Program-made: the position numbers and the translations under genes
Assembly (NCBI RefSeq): GCF_052857255.1
Contig: NC_135500.1
Location: 53,903,272 to 53,967,271, forward strand
DNA length: 64,000 nt
Source: Amblyomma americanum
Taxonomy: Eukaryota; Arthropoda; Arachnida; Ixodida; Ixodidae
Direction of reading: 5' to 3'
Notes under the pieces: generated by a model
The model's input: the letters and a program-made list of their open reading frames with translations, nothing else
What the model was told of the DNA's origin: nothing
Database searches by the model: none
Part shown: positions 21,987-33,345 of the stretch, one piece after another
Position numbering within the stretch: the first letter of the stretch is position 1
How the letters are laid out: the number at the start of each line of letters is the position of its first letter

Positions 21987-22293
21987 GCCTGATTACAACC
22001 ATTTCAGGGCGAAGACCTCTCCCATGCATCTCCTATTAACCCTGTCTTTTGCCAGCCGCGCCAACCTTAGGCCTGCAAACTTAATTTCATACGCCCACCT
22101 AACCTTCTGCCGCCTCCTGCTATGCTTTCTTTCTCTTGAAATTGACTCCGGTACCCTTAAGGACAAGCAGTTATCTTACCTTCGCATTACATGCCCTGCT
22201 CAAGCCAATTTCTTCCTCTTGATTGTGACTAGGATGTCATTAACCCGCGTTTGTTCCCTCAACTACTCTTCCTGCTTCCGTCTCTCAAAGGAG

Positions 22294-22815
22294 TATAGAC
22301 ACCTAATTTTGGTGTCAAGTTTTCTTTTCTTCAATGATGCGGAAGAAGCTGCTATGCATGAATCACCATGCGATGTTTGCCTACGACTGTTAAATAATTT
22401 AAAATTATTTTTTTCCTGTCATGCTGTTTCAGTATCGGTTTCAACAGCCGAACGATGGCTGTGACGTCAAAAAGGGCTTTTGCTTCACATGAGCAATGGA
22501 AAAATGTCCATATAATCGCTGCTTCATTGTTCTAACTTACAGCAGTGCTGAAATCAGCCTTCCTCAATTACTGGAACGACAATTAGTGTGGAAGCAGCGA
22601 TTATATTGCTGTTTTTTGATGTCTCATGTGACGTGTAAGCATACGTTGACGTCACTGTCCTCGTTCGAGTGTTGAAGTCGAAACTGGACGAAACAGAAAT
22701 GCGATTATAAATTATTTAGCGGTCTTAACAGAATATTAGCTGGTACTCCATGCATAATAATGCCTTACGCATCATTAAAAACAAGAAAACATACACCCAA
22801 AAGGTAGGTGTTATA
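22294..22815. mobile_element. Palindromic MITE-1, right copy
   Basis: This 522-bp element is the same length as, and inverted relative to, 12824-13345. It has the same terminal repeats (TATAGACACCTAA and AGGTAGGTGTTATA) and paired internal GCAGCGATTATAT blocks. It interrupts RTE coding sequence at the same point as the left copy. Confidence 0.75.
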
Positions 22816-23179
22816 CTCCTTTAAATCTACGTCTAACATTTTTCTTTTCATGGCTCAATGCGTTGTCCTTAACTTGAACTGAACCCTTTCATTAGCCACC
22901 ACGTTTCTACCCCATAGGTGGGGACTGGTAAGATACAGCTGTTGTACACTTTTCTCTTGAGGGATAATGGTAAACTGCCATTCATGACCTGAGAGACCGT
23001 TCCATATGCGCTCCATCGCATTCTTATCCTTCTAGTTATTCCCTCATGATCCAGATCAGTTGTCAATATAGATACCTGCCTTAAATAGACGTATTTATTT
23101 ATCACTTCCCTTACCTCGCTACCAATTGTGAACTGCTGTTCTCTTGCTAGATTGTTGAGAATAGGAGAATACCACATTG

Positions 23180-23265
23180 CAGTTTGTGTGTAATAATGCC
23201 TTATAGCTAACTAGAAAGCAAAACACACACACCCAAAAGATAGGTGTTTATACTCTTTAAAGCTA
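23180..23265. mobile_element. MITE-2 outer fragment
   Basis: GTAATAATGCC, the ACACACCC-AAAAGATAGGTG block and TTTATACTCTTTAAAG match the terminal part of the palindromic MITE family. This piece begins where the RTE 5' end stops, completing the MITE split by the RTE. Confidence 0.55.
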
Positions 23266-23679
23266 GTTGGTGCGTTAGAGAATGTGACAGCTACCAGTCA
23301 CCAGTGTTACCAATCAAAACCTTTAACATCATCTGTTGATATATTGTTTGAAATCAACTTTTTTTATGTTCTAGTTAATGGTGTCTCTATATTTGTTTGC
23401 TCCTTATTTTGAAAACTTATTTGCTGGGACTCTGATCAGGCTCAAGAAGTCCAATGTGATAGTGAACTAAAAATGTTTGACAATCCCCTGAAGTTGCTCT
23501 TTAATTTACCTTGTCTTTTGTAGCAAATGCGAACACTTTTCCTACTTTGCAATATTCCACTAGCACGGATCCTGCTGCACCACAGAACCCGGGTATCTTG
23601 CTGAGGTCGGCTGCCAGGTATAAAGGCGTTGCATATTTAGAATGTAAGACAGACAATTTGGGCGTCGGCCAGTGCTGAC

Positions 23680-25909
23680 GAAGGAAGGAAGGAAGGCCTC
23701 AGACGTTGCTGGCGCATACCCACTACGGGTGAGTGGCCAAGACACAGGCGGTTAATTACTGGATACAGGAAAGTTTTGACGGGAAAAGGAGTGGTAATAG
23801 TATGTAGTCTGAGAGATTGGGAGATATAAGGAAAGGGGTCCAGTTAACTTGGAGATCAAAGACAGTACAATTGCTTAATGTGCATAATAGTACACAATGC
23901 CTGTAATGTTGCAATGTCGTACTGACTGAGGGCGGGAAAAAGAAATTAGAATAGGAGTCGCTGCGTTTCTTGAAGAAAATTTTGCACAGCACAGCGCATA
24001 CACCTGTCGCTTCGTGCAAGCAAAGAAGCGCCAATGGAAAGAACAACCGCGGAAGACACAGACAAGCCCAGTTGATGAAATAGAATTTGCAAAAGACGCT
24101 TCCTCAAATGAGAAAAGCGGTGGTAGAACAGCGGGAAGTGATCTATTGTCTCAGGTTCGGCACAAAAAGGACACAATGGGGAAGCTGCCAGGCCAGATCT
24201 GTGAAGGTAGAAATTTAGAAGGGGAACCCGGCAACGCAAGCGCATGAAAGAGACCTCTAGTCTGCGTGAGCGCCAGTATTTGCTACTCCAAGGATGCAGA
24301 AGATGCTGATATTCGGGAGATGATGTAAGAGCCGAGGCAGCAAATTCCTGAAATATTGTGTAGCTGCGAAACCTCACCGCAGCTGTATATGCACACGATG
24401 GCAGGACAGCAACAATTGGGCCGCTGAGAGAGGCTCTTGCTAAGGAATCTGCAACCTCATTTAAGTGAAAGCCCATGTGACCGGGTACCCAAAGCAACCT
24501 TACCGAATTTAGATGGAGCGGAATCAGGAACTTAAAGAGGCGTAATGGCCGAGAGTCAGTGGGTGAGGTTAAGGAAGAGCAAATAGACAGAGAATTTGTC
24601 ATAATCACGACTTGGGAAACGGGAGATTCTAAATTTCGTAAGGCTAAGATTATTGCTAATAATTCAGCCAGAAAAATTGGAGTTAAGTCAGGAAGACGGA
24701 TAGAAAAAGACTAATCCAGTGAAGGCGAAAAAATTCCCACACTTGCCTTTTCGCGATCCTGCGAGGCATCGGTAGCAATAAGAACATGAGAGGGAAAGGA
24801 CCTTAGGTGGTCCTGCAATAGACACTGAAGAAGCGGGAAAGGCTGCAGCTTTGCATTCGATGGGAAAATGTCATCGAATTCAATCTGGACAGATGAGGAG
24901 TTGATATATATTTGGCGGCCATCTGTGAAATGAATATTTATGCAAACAAGGAGGGACTGCACGTAACATATCTGCGGGGTATGAAATCGAGACCAGGCAG
25001 CACTAAAAAAGGCGGAAGGTTGATTAAGAAATATTATATTGGAAGCGTGAAGAGGTGAGTCGCACAATTTTAAAAATGTTTGAACTGTTAAAAGGCGAAA
25101 CCTAGCTGATAACGAAGGCATTCGCGCCTCAAGGTGCAGACAGCATTGGCGACATATTTTGGAAGCCCCAGACAAAGGCGCAACGCCTCACGCTCCAAAA
25201 GCACAAGAGGGCGAAGTTTACAGGCAGGAGCTCCTGAGAATAAAACACAACCGAACTCTAAAATTGGGCGGACATACATTTCATAAATCATCAGAAGCGT
25301 ATGCCTTCTCATGCCTGACCTAGCACTACAAAGCCTGCGCAGGATGCCAATGGCCCGAACTAATTTTGCAGAAACTTGCTCAGTACGTGGCCGCCAGGAG
25401 AGAGTAGAGTCGTATATTACACCGAGACACATCACCGTCTGAACTTGAGGTATTATGTTATTTCTATATACCAGGCAGATATTTACTGGAACAGAAACTC
25501 GAAATACTAACAATGCGCATTTCTTCACATTAAGGGACAGATGAATTCTTCCTAGCCAGTTGTCAAGAACATTGAGGTAATTTTGCAGGGTTTGATAAAA
25601 AGTGTGAATGTCACCTGGTGATGCAAAAAATGCAATATCGTGAGCGTACACATAAGTTTTCACATTTTGAATGCATGGAATTGAGCTTAGAAAAATGTTA
25701 AAAAGAACAGGTGAGAGAACTGATCCTTGCGGAACACCTCTTGTCTGTGGAAATCTCCTTGAGGAAACACTATTTTGGCAGCAGTAAAATTCTCTATTTT
25801 CCAAAAAAACAGACATCCAGGCTACAAAATAGCTTGGGAAGTTGAGTTCCTGTAATCTTAGTAATAGAGTCGAGTGCTCCATGCTGTCGTATGCTTTACT
25901 GGCATCCTG
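23680..25909 (-). mobile_element. I-clade LINE, copy 2 (RT end and RNase H)
   Basis: This minus-strand fragment is the same family as 6150-8938 and overlaps it by about 280 bp of RT. It starts at DASKAYDSMEHS (25909), so it is 5' truncated. The PQGSVLSPVLFN motif is intact but the catalytic YADD reads YAHD. The RT frame runs to 25088. After decayed sequence, an RNase H-type frame (24608-23946) has VRLLWVPGHMG and a NEVADSLAR segment, followed by a C-x2-C...H type tail (CPFCAEPETIDHF). The 3' UTR ends near 23680 at GGAAGG repeats. Confidence 0.82.
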
Positions 25910-25918
25910 GCCTAAAGC

Positions 25919-26134
25919 CTAAAAACTAGAGATAATATTACGAGTTGCTTTTTGGGAAGACCTTGGGTTAGAATGCACATCCGAGCCCAGAGCTAATATT
26001 GGCCACGTCGCCGTTAATAATTTTAGGTCGAAACAGGCCTTCAAATTGGCCAGTTTTTTTAAAAGTAGCCGCCGGTGGGAACACTGCTGGCAAGGCCTTT
26101 GTAGTAACGAAATGCTGAGGTCGGTCGCATGCAA
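25919..26134 (-). pseudogene. Possible LINE ORF1 start with decayed 2A motif
   Basis: A 71-codon minus-strand frame contains LGSDVHSNPRSSQ, which resembles a decayed 2A-like GDVxxNPGP after a hydrophobic stretch. This arrangement matches the start of the CR1-like ORF1 at 11866-11798. The match is short and two key residues differ, so it may be chance. Confidence 0.25.
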
Positions 26135-27600
26135 GCGACTCCAAATTGTTCTATTGTTCGTGTCTTTTGGAAATACACTGGTAGCAGTTTGCTAATATGC
26201 AACCGAAGCTTCTGGAAAGGTTTTGCGGCATTTCGGGTGAAAAACTTGGTCGGTGCATTTACCTACGCTTCAGTGATGAGGCAGACTGATGGAATGCTTT
26301 TTGTTGACAGTATACCATATGCATTGCGTCTAAAATCATTTCTAGAAAGGGGCCTGCAGCATATATTTGGGTGCAAAAATAAAACCTGTGTATTATTGCC
26401 GAGTTGCAAAATAAACGTCAATAATGAAACTGTGGATTTCAGTCATTTTCCGAATGTTGATATTTTTCTTTAAAAATATATACAGGAAAAAAATCTTTTC
26501 TAACAAACCTTTAGAGTTGCTTATTAAATATATATTTTTAATGAGACTTCTGATCTTGGAGCGTTTAAAAATGCGGCAAATGCTTCGAGTCATTCTGCGT
26601 GGGGCATTCGACACGAGGCTTCTGGCATCGGTTTATTCTGCGTACCGCCCCCCAAATAAAACTGGATATTCTTTTTGCAACACGTCTGAATCTCTTACAT
26701 TGCTCATGAGACTTCCAACAGCCTGGACTCGACACTGACAGTATTTCACGCACTAAAACAAACAAGTAATATACGCGCCAATGCCAAAGCAGTGATGTTG
26801 AAGTCTAGGAAATGGGCCGGTATTCTTTGTTAGTTATAGCTTATGTATGTGTCCACGCTAAATATTTGATAACAGGCACTTTTTCAGCAACATTGAGATT
26901 TTGGGCATTTAACCTCCCTCGGAGCCTTTTCGCACGGAATGTACTGTAGTATGGCGGACGACTTCACTGTGTGTGCGTTATATTCCACGAATGGCGTTTT
27001 CTGGAAGCACCGGGTGCTTGCACGCGGACATGCAGGTGGTTCGTATATGTACGGGCCCTAAGCTAAAACATGCGTGCTGTTCCTTAAGCTTCGCTAGAAT
27101 AATCTACCAGTGGGCTCATCTATTTCTGAAAGCATGGCCATGAAGCCATTGTTAAGGGATGTATAATGGCCACTCCCACTTGTATTCCTTCTCCAAAGGA
27201 AAATTTTGGGAAAGCTGGGGTGCTGGCAGATAAGGAAGCGGGCTAGTGGAAAACGCCCATTTTCTTTGTGGTTGAAGGGCCTGGGGGCAGCATGAGATAA
27301 GAAGGGGAGGACAAAATAAATTGTTCCCCTGTTTTCCCTACTGATAAGCAGAGTGCAAGAGGAAAAAACCAACACTCGCCCATCATTACACCCTGCTCTT
27401 CCCTTTCGAATGCACATTGCATGGAGGGTGGAGCCCTAGAATTCTCGTGAATGCCAATGTTGTGACTAGAGGTGGGGGATTAACCAACCTCTTTTTTCTC
27501 CCCTCCTTTTTGATCACGTGTTATGTTTCTCCTACCAGCTTCATGTCCCGATGCGACCGAGTCACGTACCAATGACCGCCTTTGACTTAAGCATTTCCCC
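26135..27600. other. No recognised gene
   Basis: A plus-strand frame of 114 codons (26129-26473) and a minus-strand frame of 107 codons (27094-27417) show no motif I recognise. The stretch 27430-27640 is C/T-rich on the plus strand and leads into the cyclin-like promoter. Confidence 0.35.
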
Positions 27601-27660
27601 CTCCCTTCTACTACCGCTTCATTCTCTCTCCTGTCCACACTTTACCTGGACCACCTCGCC

Positions 27661-27695
27661 TATAAATGTGGAGCCGGGAGTATAGTGTGCAGTTT
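27661..27695 (+). promoter_or_regulatory. TATA box and initiator of cyclin-like gene
   Basis: TATAAAT at 27661-27667 is followed 30 bp downstream by GCAGTTT with its A at 27691. This is the canonical spacing between a TATA box and an initiator. Exon 1 coding sequence starts 109 bp further on. The transcription start is inferred from spacing. Confidence 0.55.
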
Positions 27696-27799
27696 CCAAA
27701 AAGCTGTTGTACAGTGGTCGTCTCCAGTTGATTAGAGCTGTGCAGTCAGTGACATCTGAAGCGTCGGTGTGAAAGAAGCGAGGAGGTTCATCTTGCATC

Positions 27800-27829
27800 A
27801 TGACGATCTTCAACGGATCCATTCTTGAG
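27800..27829 (+). pseudogene. Cyclin-like gene exon 1 (start)
   Basis: ATG at 27800 opens ten codons (MTIFNGSILE) ending exactly at GAG|GTGAGT, a strong splice donor. It lies downstream of the TATA/initiator pair and ends in phase 0, matching the next acceptor. Upstream CATC context is acceptable. The short coding exon is inferred from position rather than homology. Confidence 0.5.
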
Positions 27830-30009
27830 GTGAGTTGATTCGGCCGTATATCTATGTACGTATAGAAATTATGGTTTCGGTTCATCTATTAGCCCGTTTA
27901 ATACCTTTTCTTCTGCTGTTCTCACAACATTGCTCGGTATTGCATCCAGCTGTTGGCGTTGCAGGTTTTGATCTTTCGCACATTGATCGCAATTTTCTTC
28001 GTTATTTTAATGAGTGCAATCAGGTCTACACGGAAGAAATCTTGGCTCCCTGCTCATCGACTCCTCGTGGAGTGTGTAATTCTAAGAAAATTGAAATGCA
28101 ACGTTTAAAGGAATTTCGTTTCGAGGATAAAAACTGCAGTGATTAGATTAAATATACCCTAGGTACAAGTCTAAGACAATTGACGATTAAAATTCCATAC
28201 GGCTACCGTGATCATAATTTCATGAGAGAATTGGTCGGTGCGTTATAACGGTACAATTTTTCTATTGGAGCAAATGCAACTTTTACAGAGGTTGCCTCGT
28301 GTCGGAGAAATTATGGATTTCACATAGGGCGTTCGTTTTCGGGTCACTTTTTTCCGGTATAGAGGTAATCGGGCACAATTTTTCGAGAGCAAATTCATGC
28401 AGATTTTAGGTTATTCCAAGAAACTTCTATGCTTTTGTTTTTTTTCGTTATATTCTACAGCGCAATGCGGTTTTCCAAAACAATTTCTTTTCGTGCTTGA
28501 CATAGACACGCATTGTTCTGCGCATTATTTCATTAAGAAGCACAAAAATCACTGGTTCCACAAAAGTTTAAAGTCAAATTGAGAGTTTTCTTCCCTGTCT
28601 GTTGCAAATAGTCGCGTACAAATCTAATCCCCTACGGAGCACTCTCACCGTTGAGTAGGATCAGAGTGCATTTGTGTGCAGAGCGAAAACAATCAGCAAC
28701 TATTTTAAACAGGGACCATTGATGGGTGTGTGCTTAATGGGCTGTGGCCTATCATGCAGTGGACCCAATAAAGCCTCTGGTCCGTGACCTTACTCTGGGC
28801 TCTCGCTTCTTGGTCGCTCTTTTCAAATTTATGCCCAAATTATTACACATGCACGGAATAGGCACTAGATATCCACAGAGTGAGAACCGTCGTTTTTACA
28901 AACAATTTGCTTGCTGCAGCGGATTGTGCGTCTTTCGGGATTCTGGGAATTTAAGGCACCACATCGATGTCGTCCACCCGATCTGTTGTGTCCGTGCAGG
29001 TTATAATGGAGATCTTAACACTACTTTTCATAGGGCGGAGCAATTTGTGAATAAAGTTGTAAAGAGCGAGAGGCCAGAACATTTCCGCGGACATGGCGCT
29101 TTAGTGGAGTCACTGCAATTCACAAGAAGGTGATGACAATAGTTCGACAGATTTGGGATTCGTGCTGCGTTCAACTCAAGGCAAAGTTATCTTTTCGAAC
29201 GACACCGCACCTTTTGTGGGAGAAAGCCCAATTGCCCTTCCGCAATATGTGGTGGTGTAGCCAGGCGAATGTTCGCGATCTGAATATTTCTCTGCCTGAT
29301 TGTAGATGATTACGCGTGATGAGGGCTGAGGCAGGTTTACGGCAGGGTGTCCCACCTGGCTAAAAGTAATCTCCCGCTTCAAGTTGCAATGGTCTTCAGA
29401 GCACTTGGGGAATGTTAACCAACAGGTGCTCTGCGAGACGAGCAAAATGTTTTGGAACGTTTTACGTCAAGCGTTTTATCGGTAGTGCTCTCGCCGCGTG
29501 CCATCATCCGTTGCTGACTCCAACGTGCACGTATCGCGGTGTTTGTAAAATACACCGTCTTTGATACAGCGATTCACAGTACTGTAGCATAGTGTCTGAT
29601 GTACTCGGTTATTCTTCATAAACGCACGACATCGTAGGTTCCCTGTGAAAACAGAAAACGTCTTTTAAAAAGTTTCTACGTGGTTGACCCTTGCGGGATC
29701 AGCCAGTAGTCACCGAGCGCAATCAACTCGCGAATGGGCGTCATAAATTAGCACCGCACAATCAGCTTAGCTTGAGACTTGGCCGTTCGCGATCGATAAG
29801 TGGGCACAACGACGTATATTGGCGCCGGTTTTGTTCCCTTCTAATCCACAACAGAAGGTCGTATGGCGATAACTGCGCCGATTTCAACTGGCTTCAGTGA
29901 AACTGAACCGGTTGGGTAAAGGCGCATTAATTAATTATTTAATGTGACGATTGTATTGGTGGCCATTTTTTAAAGTTCACATGTGTTGTTCTTCCTATTT
30001 ATCTCACAG

Positions 30010-30182
30010 CAGTCAACACAAGATGGTGAATAAACAGCGCCCCGTACGCTGTTCTCCTTCCGAGGAATGACTTCCTGCGCGCGCTGAACAGACCTTCCGT
30101 CACAAATACTGCCCCTCAGCTAGAACCGAGCTCTACCTCACGAGTGCATGACAGTGATGCTATTGATATATTCTTACAAGAG
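30010..30182 (+). pseudogene. Cyclin-like gene exon 2, frameshifted
   Basis: A good acceptor (pyrimidine tract, then CTCACAG) ends at 30009. The phase-0 frame from exon 1 hits TAA at 30031-30033. The frame that joins exon 3 is open from 30030 to the donor after 30182 (GAG|GTAAGT) and reads DFLRALNRPS and DAIDIFLQE. The two frames can only meet around 30022-30033, so one base is missing there. Exon length 173 (3n+2) agrees. Confidence 0.55.
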
Positions 30183-30604
30183 GTAAGTACAACGCTTTGC
30201 TTTCGAAGATGCTTATTAATGCGAAAGCATTTTGTGGCTATGTTTGCGGTATCGTATCCTCACGAGCTTGTCCTTACGATTACGTCCGAACGAATGGGTT
30301 TATTCAAAAAAGAGTGGTACCATCGGATACAACATCAAAAAATATCTTACGAGAGATTGGGGGGTTGATGTGGGTTATATAGAACCCGAGATGTCAAAAA
30401 TTAGAGCCAAAAAGTGGGCGGAGTCGGAGCAAAACAAGCGCCAAGTTTGAAAACACCGGAATTGCGCGGAGCCAAACGTGGCGCGAAATTTGAATACAAG
30501 TTTGAAAACTGAAAATGGTCTATTGATGGAAGAGGGGAGAGGACGCGTCAAAGCTTTCGCATTCCTCCAGTGCGGGTTACCTCAGTGGTCTCAAACGTTT
30601 TTAA

Positions 30605-31154
30605 AGGGAAGCTGAAGCACTTTTCGAGAAAATTGAGTTCCATGCGGCATTTTATAGTTTTTAGTCCGCTGAAAAAGAATATCGCATTTGAAAAGGGCGG
30701 AAATAAACGCAAAAAGCTGTTTTTGGGAAGGAAACGGCGCCAGCGTCTCAGGGCGCCGAGCGAACGCCGCGAATAACCGGCATCGTCGGGACGTCATCTA
30801 CGGGGATATCCGGCCAGCACCGACTGTGTTGCTGCGTAGCGCGTTTCTTCAGCTGGCTTGAGAACTGCGTTTTGCAAATTATGGATCTGTCGTTCACCAT
30901 ACAGCGGGCCGAAAAGCAGCAAGCAAAGCAGGACGGCCGGCAGACTACCCGTGAATGGCGTCACTTCCGCCAGTTCCTTCCCCCCATTCGGCGCTTCCGA
31001 AGGCGAAGAGGGCGTGTCGGCACCGAGTTTTTAACCCGCGATTGCGGCTCATTTTGCGAACAGAATCGAAAAAAAATTTACTCACATGATTTTAAAAGTC
31101 TCTTCTTCCCAACCACAGGGTTTCATGCAATTTGAAAACGGTTTCAGCTTCACT
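30605..31154. mobile_element. TTAA-flanked MITE in intron 2
   Basis: TTAA at 30601-30604 and at 31155-31158 flanks a 550-bp element with terminal inverted repeats AGGGAAGCTGAAG and (complemented) AGTGAAGCTGAAA. TTAA duplication is the hallmark of piggyBac-type insertion, so this is probably a piggyBac-mobilised MITE. A short frame at 30872-31135 has no recognised motif. Confidence 0.65.
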
Positions 31155-31158
31155 TTAA

Positions 31159-33183
31159 GTCATTGCTCTTATGAAGAAAAACTGGTTATTAAAAGTTCTA
31201 TGGTAGAGCGTTCTTACGGCAATTGGTAAGCGTCAACGAAAAGATCCACCACTGATGCACAGAGCAGTGTGAAGTGCATTCTTGCTTTTTGTCTCGTTGT
31301 TCTCTAATGGTGCCACAAAAATATCAAATTCATCATTTTAATGCGCCTTCAACGGGAAACAAAAAGCCCAAAACTGATAGAAATATGTGACGTGGTAGCT
31401 AGCTGAGAAATTTAAAATGGGCTCAACTAAGCGAGACTGCGAATATTTCGGAAAATCTAAGGAATAACGAAAAACAAAAAGCTACAACCGGTCGGCGACC
31501 TTTTCAATCTTTTTATGGTGAGCCATTCGTATTGTGCCTACGGCTAGATAAGGAAGTGGTTAGAAATTAAGGGGAAACCATCTTTGGCGTTCGATTGAAA
31601 ACCAAATATAGTAAATGTGCAGGAGGATACGGATTTCATTCATATTTTTAATCGTCAAATGAACCGCCTTCGACAAAAGAGATTTCACCACATGGGTAAT
31701 AAAGCATCTCAGAACAACGTACACTGCTTGAAATGGCAATAAAAAGATCGCCCTCATAAAACAGCGGTAGAGAAAGAACTCAGAATTGCGTTTGTAAGAA
31801 AATTAGCCGAGAATACGAGGAAATACGAAGAGGGAGGGTTGAGTAACGTTTATATTATTCACTCTTTTCTATTGAGTTGCGGTACTAGGAAAAAAGGAAT
31901 ATTTAATGCAATTTTCTTACGCGGGTGGTCTCATTGTGAGTATAAGCTCGTTGCTTACGCACGTGTAAATGAAGTTATATTGCAGAGGTTAACATTGTGG
32001 TCTTCATTTAGAAGAGGGAAAGAGAAAAACCTTCATGTTCATTTACAAGTTCATGCAAGGACTTTTGTCTGGAAATTCGATTACGCTGTGAATGAATGCA
32101 AGTAGACTCGTTTAAAAGCTCTCCTACTAAGAGGGATAGAAATTATTATAAATCAGCCGAACAGTTTTTTTTGGCACCCGTTATAGTTTTTAGATATTAG
32201 TTTGTGTAACGATATATCAGATAACTGCTGCATTGTATGGCACTGGTTATATAATTATGTTATCTCTTAGTAATCGATCGTATGGTGTGGAGAACGGGTT
32301 AATACCCGTGAATATTTCGGAAAATTATATTTACTCGTGTTTTAGCGGGAAAGCTTATGCCCATTGTGACGTGTTGGGAGTTACTGAAACACGTATAGTG
32401 GTATTGCAAAAATACACCAATTTGAAATTACGTTTTCTATTCGCATATTTTGCTCTAAAGTGTACATTAGCTTTTTTCACCCAAAGAGAATTTGACAGTT
32501 GCAATGGGAAACAAGAAAACTTCTTTGAAAAACATCGTTTACAAGCATTCCCAAGCCGGCGGCAGTAGCACCACCTCATCTTGCTTACGAAGAATATTAG
32601 TTTGTTTCCATAGCCTAAAGTTATTATAGGGGGTATTTCTGCATATCGCAGTAGTTGTCGAACATATCTTTTTTCAGTGAGGAATTCACTTGACCGGATG
32701 CAGTAGGAGGAATCCTAGGGGAACCTTTCGTTCTACGTGATCATCCGCGTTGCCTAAAAAACTGCGTTCTTTGAGGAGCTACACATTTGTAGCCTTGAAG
32801 CAGTGCTCTCAATATCGCTGTGTTATCCATTCCTCTTTTTTTATTTCCAAAAAGGTCTGCATGATAGTAAGAAGAAATTCTAGATTCCAAGGTGCGCCGG
32901 AGTTGTGCGTGTTTTTGTTCTTGCATACATTACATTTTGCATAAAACGAAATGAGAACCTCTTGGTGGGAGCTGACATTGAGGTCAGGACACAAGCTTTT
33001 TGATAGCAGGAGCCCTTTGGGTCGAGGAACTTGTGAACTCTCTTCTCCTATATCTGTGGTTCTCTAATTGCATTAGAGACAAGATGAAGTGGCTTTTGGG
33101 CATTATGTCGGCCATTATTATTCAAAAGGTAATTCTGGAAGGTCGTATCTTAGTATGTTCTTGTTCATTTCTCTCCACTGCAG
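31159..33183. other. Cyclin-like intron 2 remainder
   Basis: This is AT-rich intron sequence. Open frames of up to 111 codons (32233-32568) lack motifs and are not repeated in the window. I see no RNA gene. Confidence 0.4.
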
Positions 33184-33345
33184 ACGCAATATCCCATCGA
33201 TCCTTCATTTTTGACTAAGCAAACGGAGGTGAATGCCTGGAAGCGCGAGCTTAATGTACACTGGCTTATCCGTACATGCAACGTGTTGCGGTTCTCACCC
33301 GAGACGCTTTTCCTCGCAGTGTGCCTTATGGACCGCTACTTAGAG
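33184..33345 (+). pseudogene. Cyclin-like gene exon 3 (cyclin box)
   Basis: This intact 54-codon exon is bounded by CTGCAG|ACG and GAG|GTAAGC, phase 0 at both ends. It encodes NAWKRELNVHWLIRTCNVL and SPETLFLAVCLMDRYLE, the first helices of a cyclin N-terminal domain. The conserved basic, LI and MDRYL residues are present, as expected for CDK contact. No damage is seen in this exon. Confidence 0.8.

Larger units (their letters stand above)
20419..23004 (-). repeat. Right arm of large inverted repeat
   Basis: This is the inverted copy of 12637-15199, from TTCACAGCTAAAG to GACCGTTCC. It is about 23 bp longer, partly because the RTE tail here carries an expanded ATC run. Beyond 23004 the RTE sequence continues to about 23177, whereas the left arm is cut at the equivalent point. 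Divergence of a few percent, estimated by eye, means the arms are not identical copies of one read. Confidence 0.85.
21951..23177 (-). mobile_element. RTE-type LINE 3' part, right copy
   Basis: On the minus strand this copy extends further 5' than the left one. It starts near 23177 with a YVYLRQV segment, continues with IRMRWSAYG and LKRKVYNSCILPVPTYGVETW (read in parts), and ends in the ATC microsatellite. MITE-1 (22294-22815) interrupts it. YVYLxQ and TYGxETW are familiar C-terminal RT motifs of RTE elements. Confidence 0.75.

Noticed and set aside
28744..29133. 129-codon frame in cyclin-like intron 1
   Set aside because: It has paired Cys and His residues but no recognised zinc-finger spacing, and its ends do not fit the phase-0 exon chain.
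29176..29445. 89-codon minus-strand frame
   Set aside because: No recognised motif and no neighbouring exon; treated as intron sequence.
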